Numbered from the stretch's first letter, positions 42,525 through 51,699 are shown. The stretch is 64,000 nucleotides of DNA from Ruminococcus sp. (GCA_015066935.1 SVNK01000002.1:248001-312000), one strand, 5' to 3'. The notes: generated by a model not told the origin, from the letters alone. Made by a program: numbers and translations.

Positions 42525-44075
42525 ATGAAAATCAAAAATAAACTCAACAAATTAATCAGCGGGTTTACTGCTGCTGTTATATGCTTCACAATGCTTCCGA
42601 GCGTACAGACCTTCAATTCCGAAGCCGCAGCCGGCGACAAATATGTCGTCGATAGCGACACAAATCAGCATTTTGGTTATAGCGACGACTATACCTATGA
42701 TGTCTGGTTTGAGGGACAAGGCGGCAGCGGTTCAATAACACTCGGACAGCAGGCTGCTTTTAAGGCTGAGTGGAACGCAACTTTACCAAATAACAGCTTT
42801 CTCGCTCGTCGTGGTGAGGACTTCTCTTTAAGCCATATGGCTACCGATTACGATTACATCGGTCTGGATTATGAAGTGGATTTTCGTCATACAGCCATTG
42901 CAAATGGTTCCGCATGTCTTAGCGTATATGGATGGATGCAGAATCATGAACACTCAGTTGCACCGTTTATTGAATACTTCATCATCGAGAACTGGGTAGA
43001 CTGGTGTCCTGACGCTAAAGGTAAGATGGTTACAATCGACGGTGCAGAATACAAGATTTTCAAAGTTGAATTTCTTGATATGGGAATAGACGGATCCTAT
43101 AAGTCAATAAAAAGGTATTACAGTGTTCGTCAGTCCAAGAGAAGCTCCGGTCACATTACTGTTTCCGATCACTTCAAGGCTTGGGAAAACGAAGGTTGGG
43201 CCATGGCTTATCTTTCCGATGTTACTTTGTGTGCTGAAGGCTACCAGTCTAGCGGTTATGCAGATGTCAAAAAGTTGAATATAGATTATACAACTCCCAT
43301 ACCGCAGCCTGAACCTGAACCTGTGCTTGAACCCGATGAGAATGGTCATTATATCAATGAGAAATTCGAATCATATGATATCGATTTTGTTTCCAGAGGT
43401 GACGCTTTAATAGATATAACCTCCTCCGTAAGCAACAGTGGAAACAAGTCTCTTGCTGTAATCGGACGTACAGAGCCCTGGAATGGTGTCGAAATAGAAC
43501 TTGATCCCGAAACTTTCAAAGCAGGTGAAACATACGGATTCAGTGTAATGGCTATGCAGAATGATTCTCCATCTGAGAATTTCAGTCTGACTCTTCAGTA
43601 TTGTAATTCGTATGGACTTACGTACGGATTTGATCAGTACGCTTATATTGCAACTGCCAAGGGCAAAAAAGGCGAATGGGTTCAGCTTGCTAATCCGAGT
43701 TTCACAATTCCCGACGGTGCAACAAATCTTGTTCTGTATGTAAATACTTACGCTGACGATGTGGCAACTACAACAGATTTCTTCGTTGACGACTTTATTA
43801 TCGCTCTGGAAAACAAGATTACTGTGAACGAAAAGTCGGAAAAATTCATACGAGGCGATCTCGATAACGACGGTAGAATAAGTATTTTTGACCTCAGTCT
43901 CGAAAGAAATGCAATTATCAACAGCTCCTCGGGCGATTCATACTCCCCTGCTGCTGATGTTGACGGTGACGGAATGGTTGCCGTAAACGACCTTGTACTT
44001 CTTTCCCAGTACATTCACGGTAAAATCACTAAGTTCCCTTCAGCTGCTCCGTCTATCGAGACTTCTTCAGAGTAA
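42525..44075 (+). CDS. Cellulosomal GH11-CBM22-dockerin xylanase with altered thumb
   Basis: 516 aa, secreted (signal peptide about 1-36). GH11 domain about 40-255 with nucleophile Glu in PFIEYFIIENW and acid/base Glu in LCAEGYQSSG, so catalysis looks intact. The thumb tip, normally P-S-I or P-T-I, is replaced by LDMGI, which may change substrate grip. CBM22 about 275-430 and dockerin about 440-500. The last 194 nt encoding the dockerin (43846-44039) are identical to those of the second gene. GGAG precedes the ATG. Confidence 0.9.
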   Translation: MKIKNKLNKLISGFTAAVICFTMLPSVQTFNSEAAAGDKYVVDSDTNQHFGYSDDYTYDVWFEGQGGSGSITLGQQAAFKAEWNATLPNNSFLARRGEDFSLSHMATDYDYIGLDYEVDFRHTAIANGSACLSVYGWMQNHEHSVAPFIEYFIIENWVDWCPDAKGKMVTIDGAEYKIFKVEFLDMGIDGSYKSIKRYYSVRQSKRSSGHITVSDHFKAWENEGWAMAYLSDVTLCAEGYQSSGYADVKKLNIDYTTPIPQPEPEPVLEPDENGHYINEKFESYDIDFVSRGDALIDITSSVSNSGNKSLAVIGRTEPWNGVEIELDPETFKAGETYGFSVMAMQNDSPSENFSLTLQYCNSYGLTYGFDQYAYIATAKGKKGEWVQLANPSFTIPDGATNLVLYVNTYADDVATTTDFFVDDFIIALENKITVNEKSEKFIRGDLDNDGRISIFDLSLERNAIINSSSGDSYSPAADVDGDGMVAVNDLVLLSQYIHGKITKFPSAAPSIETSSE

Positions 44076-44088
44076 TCGCTCACACCTT

Positions 44089-44128
44089 AAATCGGTATAC
44101 TGTTATTCTGCGGTATGCCGATTTTCTT
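44089..44128 (+). terminator. Terminator after the third GH11 gene
   Basis: Stem AAATCGGTATAC/GGTATGCCGATTT (imperfect) followed by TCTTTGTTTT. A diverged form of the hairpins after the first two genes. Confidence 0.6.
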
Positions 44129-44137
44129 TGTTTTGTA

Positions 44138-44166
44138 TTGATTTTTATTATGTTTTATGATATAAT
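44138..44166 (+). promoter_or_regulatory. Promoter of thiT
   Basis: TTGATT (44138-44143), 17 bp, TATAAT (44161-44166). The short leader has no TPP riboswitch. Confidence 0.75.
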
Positions 44167-44200
44167 GAAATCAGCAGTTTTTTCTATAAGGAGTATTTAT

Positions 44201-44788
44201 ATGAAACATAAGAGAATTCTTCCCCTTGTTGAAGGTGCACTTGTTATTGCTCTTGGTACGGTTCTGAGTCTTGTGACTGTATTCAAGCTTCCCTGGGGTG
44301 GGTCTGTTACATTACTTAGCATGCTGCCGCTGTCGCTTTACAGCATAAAACATGGCGTTCTTTCCGGAATAAAGGTGTCCTTTATATTTGCGTTGATTCA
44401 GTTCATGCTCTCTTCAGCAGAGGTTTTCGCATGGGGACTTACAAAAACAATGCTTGCAGGCTGTATTATTCTTGACTATATTTTAGCTTTTACAGTTATC
44501 GGACTTGCGGGATATCTGAGAAAAAAAGGTGCCGCAGGATGGATAACAGGTACAATAACAGTTATTATGCTCAGATTCTTATGTCATTTTACAAGCGGTG
44601 TTGTTATTTTCCAGAGTGCCGGAAAACTCTGGGACGGTTTTTCAACAGAAAACGTATATCTTTACAGTATTATTTATAATGCTTCTTACATGCTCCCTGA
44701 AATGATATTTACCTGTATCGGTGCGTATGCCTTTTTCAGAATCCCTGCAATAAAACGTATTATTATCCCATCACGGGAAAATAAATAA
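44201..44788 (+). CDS. thiT: Thiamine ECF transporter substrate-binding subunit ThiT
   Basis: 195 aa from the ATG at 44201 (AAGGAG upstream). Six membrane helices with the ThiT pattern: ALVIALGTVLSLV, then PWGGSVTLLSMLPL and GVLSGIKVSF, and the late W-Y-N region IIYNASYMLPE. It binds thiamine with high affinity and docks on a shared ECF energising module (EcfA1A2T), which is encoded elsewhere. Rumen and gut Ruminococcus strains often need thiamine supplied. Confidence 0.88.
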   Translation: MKHKRILPLVEGALVIALGTVLSLVTVFKLPWGGSVTLLSMLPLSLYSIKHGVLSGIKVSFIFALIQFMLSSAEVFAWGLTKTMLAGCIILDYILAFTVIGLAGYLRKKGAAGWITGTITVIMLRFLCHFTSGVVIFQSAGKLWDGFSTENVYLYSIIYNASYMLPEMIFTCIGAYAFFRIPAIKRIIIPSRENK

Positions 44789-44794
44789 TCGAAA

Positions 44795-44976
44795 TTTAAG
44801 GCAACACCGCACAAAGCCCGCCTGACGGCTTTGCACGAAATCTGCTGGCATATTTTTTGTCATTCCGCACAAAAATTCCTTGACATACGTCAGTATGCCT
44901 GCAGAATTTTTATACAGTCTGACGAAAAATCTGACCTCGCATCTTTCGCACAAGCTCTGTGCGGTATTGCCTTAAA
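44795..44976. repeat. 182-bp element with 23-bp terminal inverted repeats (MITE-like)
   Basis: The ends TTTAAGGCAACACCGCACAAAGC and the reverse complement of the right end match at 21 of 23 positions. The interior has smaller inverted repeats and no credible gene. A short version (arms plus 7-nt loop) is at 22911-22948. It is likely a dispersed non-autonomous repeat. Confidence 0.6.
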
Positions 44977-44998
44977 CATTTGAATTAACAATATTGTC

Positions 44999-45027
44999 TT
45001 GACCGTTCTGCGTAAATATGATATAAT
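44999..45027 (+). promoter_or_regulatory. Promoter in front of three-hairpin repeat copy A
   Basis: TTGACC (44999-45004), 17 bp, TATAAT (45022-45027). The -10 is the first base block shared with copy B at 57237-57338; the -35 and spacer differ. Confidence 0.7.
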
Positions 45028-45123
45028 TAATGTGTCCTCAATAACCGCCGTCAGGCGGTTATTGCCCCGAACTTCGTTCGGGGAGCGCAAATTCTTTATA
45101 ATATGAGGAATTTGCGCATCACA
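45022..45123 (+). repeat. Three-hairpin repeat cassette, copy A (possible structured RNA leader)
   Basis: 102 bp, 100 identical to copy B (57237-57338, opposite strand). Three consecutive perfect or near-perfect stems: AATAACCGCC/GGCGGTTATT, CCCCGAAC/GTTCGGGG, GCGCAAATTC/GAATTTGCGC. The two differences both fall in the loop of the first stem. Transcription from the adjoining promoter would place all three hairpins at the RNA 5' end. It points to the UDP-sugar pyrophosphorylase gene 234 bp downstream. Confidence 0.75.
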
Positions 45124-45356
45124 TTCATTGATGTCTTGCTCATTTTGCCCTATATGGCAAAACAAAGTGCAAGAAAAATTATCAATTTCTTTATTTTTTC
45201 TTGCACTTTGTCAACTTAAAATTGGCTTTATAAAGCTATATTAAGCAAATTTGAAGTTGATGAGCTGATATTAATTATAAAAGAATTATATTTCGAGTAA
45301 AGAATAATAGATTTGAAATCTGACTATAAAACAATATCGTAACGGAGGAAGTAATA
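45124..45356 (+). other. Leader region between repeat copy A and the pyrophosphorylase gene
   Basis: No gene seen. It is AT-rich and contains a stem around TTTTGCC...GGCAAAA (45148-45165) and a GTGCAAGAAAAA...TTTTTCTTGCAC inverted repeat (about 45168-45209) that could act as a terminator or attenuator. Confidence 0.4.
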
Positions 45357-46568
45357 ATGAATGAAATTACAGATAAGCTCGCAGCTGAAGGTCAGCTTCA
45401 TCTTCTGAAATTTGCCGATGAATTGACTGAATCTGAAAAAGAAAAGCTTTTTGCTCAGATTCGTGAACTTGATTTCTCAATTCTCAATTATGATTGTACT
45501 GAATCTGCACGCGGCAAAATTGAGCCTATTCCTGCATTAAGCATCAGCGAATCCGAAAATAAGAAGGGTAGATACAGGGAGATTGGTCTGAATGCTGTTC
45601 GTGAAGGTAAAATCGGAGCACTTCTTCTTGCCGGCGGTCAGGGAAGTCGTCTTGGTTTCGATAAACCAAAAGGAATGTTCAATATAGGCGTAAAAAAAGA
45701 ACTTTATATTTTTGAGTGCCTGATCAATAATCTTCTGAAAGTCTCAAATGATGCAGGAGCAGATATTCCACTGTTTATCATGACAAGTATTCAGAATAAT
45801 GAAGATACAATTGATTTCCTTGAAAAGCATGATTATTTCGGCTACAATAAATCGTCTGTTCATTTCTTTATTCAGGATCAGCTTCCTGTTGTCGGCACTG
45901 ACGGAAAATTCCTGCTTGCAGCCAAGGATGAGGTTCTGACTGCTCCGAACGGAAACGGTGGATGGTATGCGTCTCTTTTGCGTTCAGAGGCTTATAATCA
46001 TCTCAAAAACAGCGGCATTGAGTGGATTAATGTTTTTGCTGTGGATAACGTTCTCCAACAGATTGCTGACCCTTGTTTTATTGGTGCGGTGATTGATTCC
46101 GGAATGAGCTGCGGTTCAAAGGTGGTTGCGAAGTCTGCACCTGAAGAACGTGTAGGTGTAATGTGCCTTGAAGACGGCAGACCTTCCATAATAGAGTATT
46201 ATGAAATGTCCGATGAAATACTCCATCAGCTTGATTCCAACGGAAATCTTGCGTACAAGTACGGTGTAATACTCAATTACTTGTTTAATATTTCAGAGCT
46301 CGATAAAATTGTCGGATTTGAACTTCCGCTTCACAGAGCTTTTAAAGCTGTCAGCTGTCTTGATGACTACGGAAATGTTATTAACAGCGATAAACCAAAT
46401 GCGTATAAATTTGAGACTCTTGTTCTTGACATGGTCAAACCACAAAAAAACTGCCTTGTATATGAAGTGGAGCGTTGCAGAGAATTTGCTCCTGTAAAGA
46501 ATAAAGTCGGTGTTGATTCGGTTGATTCAGCAAGAGAGCTTCTGAAACTCAACAATATAGAATTATAG
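45357..46568 (+). CDS. UDPGP-family UDP-sugar (probably UDP-GlcNAc/GalNAc) pyrophosphorylase
   Basis: 403 aa, ATG at 45357 with GGAGG upstream. This is the eukaryotic-type nucleotidyltransferase: the nucleotide loop [41 protein letters not shown], the sugar-binding PNGNGG, and NAYKFETLVLDMV. It would make a UDP-activated sugar from UTP and a sugar 1-phosphate. The UAP1-like motifs favour N-acetylated hexosamine, but glucose or galactose cannot be excluded. It stands alone with its own terminator. Confidence 0.85.
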   Translation: MNEITDKLAAEGQLHLLKFADELTESEKEKLFAQIRELDFSILNYDCTESARGKIEPIPALSISESENKKGRYREIGLNAVREGKIGALLLAGGQGSRLGFDKPKGMFNIGVKKELYIFECLINNLLKVSNDAGADIPLFIMTSIQNNEDTIDFLEKHDYFGYNKSSVHFFIQDQLPVVGTDGKFLLAAKDEVLTAPNGNGGWYASLLRSEAYNHLKNSGIEWINVFAVDNVLQQIADPCFIGAVIDSGMSCGSKVVAKSAPEERVGVMCLEDGRPSIIEYYEMSDEILHQLDSNGNLAYKYGVILNYLFNISELDKIVGFELPLHRAFKAVSCLDDYGNVINSDKPNAYKFETLVLDMVKPQKNCLVYEVERCREFAPVKNKVGVDSVDSARELLKLNNIEL

Positions 46569-46576
46569 TCCAAGAT

Positions 46577-46608
46577 AAAAGCGAGTCAATAATGATTCGC
46601 TTTTGTTT
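46577..46608 (+). terminator. Terminator of the pyrophosphorylase gene
   Basis: Stem AAAAGCGA/TCGCTTTT with inner TCA/TGA pairs, followed by TTTTGTTT. Confidence 0.8.
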
Positions 46609-46678
46609 CTGTACGATTCTTTGCCGTTAAAAGTCTGACAATTATTTTTGAATATTTATAATATCGGTATATGCACTC

Positions 46679-46707
46679 TTGACAAAATGATTTAAAAATG
46701 GTATAAT
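46679..46707 (+). promoter_or_regulatory. Promoter of the LRR protein gene
   Basis: TTGACA (46679-46684), 17 bp, TATAAT (46702-46707): consensus at both hexamers. Confidence 0.85.
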
Positions 46708-46794
46708 AATTTTGTTATATAATATTAAACTTGTTTTAAACACGTGAGCTTGTCATGTGTTGCATAAAATCGGTTGAGTTTTCAGGAGGTTTGT

Positions 46795-48006
46795 ATGGAA
46801 CAGAATAAAGGCGAAAAAAAAGAACGTAGAATAGTTAAAGTCAGAAGGGCAGCGGTGAAATCATCCCCCCCTGCTGATTCTATTGAAACTCAGAACTTAA
46901 ATCCAGATATGTCTGCCAACTCAGATACACCGGTTGTTCAGGCGAAAACAGACGTTGAAAATAATATCCCTGATACAGATGTTAAGAAGTCGCCTGAACC
47001 TGAAAAAAAGATAACCGTCTCGGAAAAAACGAAATCTGATAAGAATAAATTCGAAATCGTTGATGGTGTTATTGTGAAATATAATGGTGATGATGAATTT
47101 ATTGTCATCCCTTCCGAAGCTGTTAAAATCGGTGAAAATGTTTTCGAAGGAAACACCATTATTAAAAAAGTTACTCTTCATGATAATGTAACTGTAATCG
47201 GTGCATCTGCTTTCAGAAACTGCAAATCACTCGTTTCAATCAATCTTCCAAAGGGACTTGCTGCTATCGGAGGATGGTGTTTCAGAGGCTGTGAGATGCT
47301 TAAAGAAATTGAAGTCCCCGATACGGTCCTTGTTATCGATGAATGTACTTTTGCAGAATGTTTCAATCTTCAAAAAGCAATTATTCCTTACAAGATTACC
47401 GAAATAAGAGCCTTTGCATTTTCAGGCTGCAAAAATCTCGAGGAAATAGAGATACCTGCTACAGTTCGTCTTATCGGAAAGTACGCTTTTGCAGGCTGCG
47501 AAAAAATCAAGACAGTTGAAATCCCTGAAGGTGTAAAACAAATTGAAGAACACCAGTTCGACGGATGTCTGAATCTCGAATCCGTTACTATTCCTCAGAC
47601 TGTCAAGGGAATCAGTGTTTATGCGTTCAATAATTGTGTATCGCTGAAAAATGTTGACCTCCCCTCCTCTGTTCTCTCTGTAGATGGTTTCACCGGATGT
47701 TCAAGTCTTAAAGCTATTGTGATCCCCAATTATGCTACTGCCATAGGAGATTTTTCAGGATGCGTCAATCTTGAATCTATAAAAATTCCGCCTACGGTAA
47801 AGTCTGCGGATGCAGTTTTTAATAACTGTCCCAAACTTAAAAATATATCATGGACTCACCTTAATGATAATATTAAGAAATTCCCGGCTTATTATGAGGA
47901 TGTTATGACTTCACGCAAATCGGAAAACAAATGTGTTTACTGCGGCGGTGATTTTAAACTCCTTACAAAAACTTGTAAAAACTGCGGAAAGAAAAAGGAC
48001 TACTGA
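46795..48006 (+). CDS. BspA-type leucine-rich-repeat protein with C-terminal zinc ribbon, no signal peptide
   Basis: 403 aa from the ATG at 46795 (AGGAGG upstream). A charged, disordered N-terminus (about 1-85), then about ten LRR_5 repeats of roughly 23 residues (VIGASAFRNCKSLVSINLP, LIGKYAFAGCEKIKTVEIP) and a C-terminal ribbon (CVYCGGDF...CKNCG, about 379-398). No signal peptide or membrane helix is seen, so it is probably cytoplasmic, unlike typical surface BspA proteins. It is followed 3 nt later by a lipoprotein gene. Confidence 0.85.
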   Translation: MEQNKGEKKERRIVKVRRAAVKSSPPADSIETQNLNPDMSANSDTPVVQAKTDVENNIPDTDVKKSPEPEKKITVSEKTKSDKNKFEIVDGVIVKYNGDDEFIVIPSEAVKIGENVFEGNTIIKKVTLHDNVTVIGASAFRNCKSLVSINLPKGLAAIGGWCFRGCEMLKEIEVPDTVLVIDECTFAECFNLQKAIIPYKITEIRAFAFSGCKNLEEIEIPATVRLIGKYAFAGCEKIKTVEIPEGVKQIEEHQFDGCLNLESVTIPQTVKGISVYAFNNCVSLKNVDLPSSVLSVDGFTGCSSLKAIVIPNYATAIGDFSGCVNLESIKIPPTVKSADAVFNNCPKLKNISWTHLNDNIKKFPAYYEDVMTSRKSENKCVYCGGDFKLLTKTCKNCGKKKDY

Positions 48007-48009
48007 TCT

Positions 48010-48780
48010 ATGAAAAAAAAACCATTTATTTCTCTTGTAATTATGTTGCTCTGTTTTGGTGCGGTCTGTGGGTGCAGTAAAAAAACAGAAAGTTCATCGG
48101 TTGACAATTCTGTTGTTCAGGACACTTCAGCCACTGTCTCCTCAACTACTGGGAAAACAGTTACGTCAGTCAGTACCGCTGCAGTACAATCAACCCGTAC
48201 AACTATTCAGATTTCAACTGAACCTCTCACCGATGCTCCGAATAGCACCGAATCGGAATCTGATGATTCATCCCAGGGGTTTTCTGACAGTATGAGTGCT
48301 GCTGTTGCCTTTTACGATGCCTATATCAATTATGATGCTGAGGCTGTTTACGCCATGTTCGATAAAGAGGAAATACAGTGTTTCTATAAACTGGTTGAAC
48401 ATTCTCTCGACGGTAAATCTCCTGAGGAAGTTTTCAGGAAATCAGTCGTTATCCGTGCAATAAACAGTTCTATGGATAACATCAGCGGAATTATGGAAAG
48501 CAGTTCCGATTCTTCAACCGATAAATGGTCCGTACAGCTTAATGACAGCGACCTGAAACTTGTTGACAATGAAGTACTTGAAGAATTCAATACTACACTC
48601 GGAACTTCGTATACTTCTGTTGCAGAATGCAGGTTTGTCTTTTACCAGAACGAAACTAACGGAGAGTCTTTCAGCGGAAACAGCAGTGCATTTGTTGAAA
48701 GAAACGGAAAATGGTATCTCTCATATTCAAATGCAATGGGTGTTGAACTTATGAATTACATTGAACTTGATTTAACTTAA
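48010..48780 (+). CDS. Lipoprotein with Ser/Thr linker and small C-terminal domain
   Basis: 256 aa. Signal peptide with lipobox VCGC, Cys22 lipidated, a Ser/Thr-rich linker (about 25-90), then a compact domain (about 95-256) with AFYDAYINYDAEAVYAMF and a terminal KWYLSYSNAMG, resembling NTF2-like or DUF4878-type lipoprotein domains. Co-transcribed with the LRR protein. Function unknown. Confidence 0.75.
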   Translation: MKKKPFISLVIMLLCFGAVCGCSKKTESSSVDNSVVQDTSATVSSTTGKTVTSVSTAAVQSTRTTIQISTEPLTDAPNSTESESDDSSQGFSDSMSAAVAFYDAYINYDAEAVYAMFDKEEIQCFYKLVEHSLDGKSPEEVFRKSVVIRAINSSMDNISGIMESSSDSSTDKWSVQLNDSDLKLVDNEVLEEFNTTLGTSYTSVAECRFVFYQNETNGESFSGNSSAFVERNGKWYLSYSNAMGVELMNYIELDLT

Positions 48781-48790
48781 CAACGATTAA

Positions 48791-48827
48791 ACAGACGTTT
48801 GATTATTCTCAACCGTCTGTTTTTTTA
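48791..48827 (+). terminator. Terminator of the LRR-lipoprotein operon
   Basis: Stem ACAGACG/CGTCTGT with a 16-nt loop, followed by TTTTTTT. Confidence 0.8.
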
Positions 48828-48884
48828 TTGGAAATGAAACAAATTGTTATTTGCTCCGTTTTTGTTGAAATTTGTCGTATTTTC

Positions 48885-48913
48885 TTGACAATAACAGAAA
48901 AATAGTATATAAT
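48885..48913 (+). promoter_or_regulatory. Promoter of putP
   Basis: TTGACA (48885-48890), 17 bp, TATAAT (48908-48913). Confidence 0.85.
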
Positions 48914-48956
48914 TATGAAGTGATTTACACAAATTTTAATATAAAGGAGTAAACCA

Positions 48957-50486
48957 ATGTCAAATTCAACCCTTATCACCATTACGATAATTGCTTATCT
49001 GCTTATGATGATAGTAATAGGTATTATCTATTCAAGAAAAAATAAGAACGTCAGTGACTTCTATCTTGGTGGACGTAAGCTCGGTCCGATAGTTACCGCC
49101 ATGAGTGCCGAAGCCTCCGATATGAGCAGCTGGCTTCTTATGGGACTTCCCGGAGTCGCTTACCTTACAGGCGGAGCCGAGGCAGGCTGGACTGCTATAG
49201 GTCTTGCAATAGGTACTTATGTAAACTGGCTTATCGTTGCCAAAAGACTCAGAATCTATTCACAGAAAGTCAATGCAATTACAGTACCTGATTTCTTCTC
49301 CAATCGTTATCACGACAAAAGTAAAGTGCTTATGGGAATTACCGCACTTATAATCCTCATATTCTTCGTTCCTTATACTGCATCAGGTTTTTCTGCCTGT
49401 GGTAAGCTTTTCAGTACGATTTTTGATATTAATTATCATGCAGCTATGGTTATCAGTGCTATTGTTATTATTGTTTATACCTGTTCGGGAGGATTCCTCG
49501 CAGCAAGCTTTACTGACCTTATTCAGTCATTCGTTATGACGGGTGCACTTATTGCAATCGTTCTTTTTGGTGTAAATGAGGCTGGCGGCTTTGATGCTGT
49601 TATGGATAACGCTCGTTCAATTGAAGGCTATCTTTCTCTCACAAATATCCACAACACCGTTACAGGCGGTTCAGATAAATACAGCCTTCTGACCATAGTA
49701 TCGCTTCTTGCTTGGGGACTCGGTTACTTCGGTATGCCTCATATTATCCTCCGTTTTATGGCTATCAAGGACAAAAATAAAATCAAAACTTCCAGAAGAA
49801 TCGCTTCTGTATGGGTTGTAATCTCAATGGCTGTTGCTATTTTTATCGGATTTATAGGAAATCTTCTCTCCAAGCAGGGAACAATCGAAAACCTTGCGGA
49901 TTCCGAAACAATTATTATTAAAATCGCCCTTTTCATGAGTGAACACGGAGCTTTACTCGCAATAATTGCAGGACTTGTTTTCGCAGGTATCCTTGCGTGT
50001 ACGATGTCAACTTCAGATTCTCAGCTTCTTGCAGCTTCATCCAGTATGTCGGAAAACATCCTCAAGGGCGTTTTCAAGGTTAAGATGAATGAAAAGCAGT
50101 CAATGCTCTCTGCAAGAGCCGTACTTATTATCATTGCAATTCTCGGTGTTGTTCTTGCTTGGGATGAAAACAGCTCAGTATTCAGAGTAGTTTCCTTTGC
50201 ATGGGCAGGCTTCGGTGCGACATTCGGTCCTGTTATGCTTGCTTCACTCTTCTGGAAGCGTTCCAATAAATACGGTGCAATTGCCGGTATGATTACCGGC
50301 GGAGTAATGGTATTCGTTTGGAAGTTCTGTATTTCCAAGCTTGGCGGTGCATTTGCAATCTATGAGCTTCTTCCCGCTTTCGTTGCTGCACTTGCTGCAA
50401 TTATTATTGTTTCTCTTGTAACTTCTGCTCCCGAAAAGGAAATCGTAGAAGAATTCAATGCGGTTTCAGTTGAAATGAAAGAATAA
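48957..50486 (+). CDS. putP: Sodium/proline symporter PutP
   Basis: 509 aa, ATG at 48957 after AAAGGAG. Solute:sodium symporter family, LeuT fold, about 13 helices. PutP signatures include SDFYLGGRKLGP, MSAEASDMSSWLLMGLPG (helix 2, Na and proline contacts), YTCSGGFLAASFTD and the later ACTMSTSDSQLLAASS. It imports proline with Na+ for nutrition or osmoprotection. Confidence 0.93.
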   Translation: MSNSTLITITIIAYLLMMIVIGIIYSRKNKNVSDFYLGGRKLGPIVTAMSAEASDMSSWLLMGLPGVAYLTGGAEAGWTAIGLAIGTYVNWLIVAKRLRIYSQKVNAITVPDFFSNRYHDKSKVLMGITALIILIFFVPYTASGFSACGKLFSTIFDINYHAAMVISAIVIIVYTCSGGFLAASFTDLIQSFVMTGALIAIVLFGVNEAGGFDAVMDNARSIEGYLSLTNIHNTVTGGSDKYSLLTIVSLLAWGLGYFGMPHIILRFMAIKDKNKIKTSRRIASVWVVISMAVAIFIGFIGNLLSKQGTIENLADSETIIIKIALFMSEHGALLAIIAGLVFAGILACTMSTSDSQLLAASSSMSENILKGVFKVKMNEKQSMLSARAVLIIIAILGVVLAWDENSSVFRVVSFAWAGFGATFGPVMLASLFWKRSNKYGAIAGMITGGVMVFVWKFCISKLGGAFAIYELLPAFVAALAAIIIVSLVTSAPEKEIVEEFNAVSVEMKE

Positions 50487-50499
50487 TCTCTGCTATCAG

Positions 50500-50531
50500 A
50501 AACAGTCTCCGTTTTCGGTGGCTGTTTTTTT
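50500..50531 (+). terminator. Terminator of putP
   Basis: Stem with TCCG/CGG(T) core and AACAG/CTGTT base, followed by TTTTTTTAG. Confidence 0.7.
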
Positions 50532-50549
50532 AGAAAATCATAATTATTA

Positions 50550-50578
50550 TTGACTTTTATAGTCGAATCCAGTATAAT
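50550..50578 (+). promoter_or_regulatory. Promoter of potABCD
   Basis: TTGACT (50550-50555), 17 bp, TATAAT (50573-50578). Confidence 0.85.
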
Positions 50579-50652
50579 TAGAAAAGCATTTGTTTATTGA
50601 AACAGTAATCATTCCTGCATTGCGGGAATTTGAGTTGAAAGGGATGTGTATT

Positions 50653-51696
50653 ATGGAAAATGTTGTTAGTCTTAAAAATCTTGTAGTTGAATTTGAAGAC
50701 GGCGAAAGAATCCTAAAAGATGTAAGTCTTGATATAAAAGATAAGGAGTTTGTCACGTTTCTTGGTCCTTCGGGCTGCGGAAAGACTACGACTCTCCGAA
50801 TAATTGCAGGCTTCCTTGAACCTACAAGCGGTGATGTTTTCTTTGAAGGCAAAAAAATCAACGGAGTACCTCCGCATAAAAGAAATGTTAATACTGTATT
50901 CCAGAGATATGCTCTTTTTCCGCATCTCAATGTTTATGAGAACATCGCTTTCGGTCTCAGAGTGAAGAAGCTTCCCGAAAAAGAAATATTGAATCGTGTC
51001 GGCGAAATGCTCGAACTTGTAAACCTCAAGGGTTTTGAAAAGCGTTCTGTTAACCGTCTTTCAGGTGGTCAGCAGCAGCGTGTCGCAATCGCACGTGCTC
51101 TTGTAAATCGTCCGAAAGTGCTGCTTCTGGACGAGCCTCTCGGTGCACTTGACCTCAAACTCCGTAAGGAAATGCAGACCGAGCTCAGAAAGATTCAGCA
51201 GTCCCTTGAGCTTACCTTTGTTTATGTTACTCATGACCAGGAGGAGGCTCTTACAATGTCCGATACTGTTGTTGTAATGAATAACGGCATTATTCAGCAG
51301 ATCGGCTCCCCTACCGATATTTATAATGAGCCTGTAAACGCTTTCGTAGCTGACTTTATCGGTGAAAGCAATATTGTGAACGGCTGTATGCCTGAAGACT
51401 GCGTTGTTGAATTTACTGGCAGACGTTTCAAATGTGTTGATAAAGGGTTTGACCCAAACGAGACTGTTGATGTTGTTATCCGTCCCGAGGACGTAAAGGT
51501 TATCCCTGCTGATAAGGCGAAGCTTACGGGTATTGTTGAATCCGTTGTTTTCAAGGGTGTCCACTATGAAATGACCGTTGACGGAGTTGACCATAAATGG
51601 ATTATTCACTCCACCAAGGCTGAACCTGTTGGTGCAATGATTGGTATGGACTTTGCTCCCGACGATATTCATATCATGAAGAAAACGGAGGAATAA
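50653..51696 (+). CDS. potA: Spermidine/putrescine ABC transporter ATPase PotA
   Basis: 347 aa from the ATG at 50653. ABC ATPase with Walker A GPSGCGKT, signature LSGGQQQR, Walker [13 protein letters not shown], the switch His in VTHDQEEA, and a C-terminal TOBE domain ([13 protein letters not shown]). It powers polyamine import together with PotB, PotC and PotD. First of four genes separated by 2-12 nt. Confidence 0.95.
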   Translation: MENVVSLKNLVVEFEDGERILKDVSLDIKDKEFVTFLGPSGCGKTTTLRIIAGFLEPTSGDVFFEGKKINGVPPHKRNVNTVFQRYALFPHLNVYENIAFGLRVKKLPEKEILNRVGEMLELVNLKGFEKRSVNRLSGGQQQRVAIARALVNRPKVLLLDEPLGALDLKLRKEMQTELRKIQQSLELTFVYVTHDQEEALTMSDTVVVMNNGIIQQIGSPTDIYNEPVNAFVADFIGESNIVNGCMPEDCVVEFTGRRFKCVDKGFDPNETVDVVIRPEDVKVIPADKAKLTGIVESVVFKGVHYEMTVDGVDHKWIIHSTKAEPVGAMIGMDFAPDDIHIMKKTEE

Positions 51697-51699
51697 ACC

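Noticed and set aside
44890-45165. Minus-strand open frame sharing a peptide with a plus-strand frame at 57132-57458
   Set aside because: Both are translations of the non-coding three-hairpin repeat. Their only similarity comes from the repeat itself.
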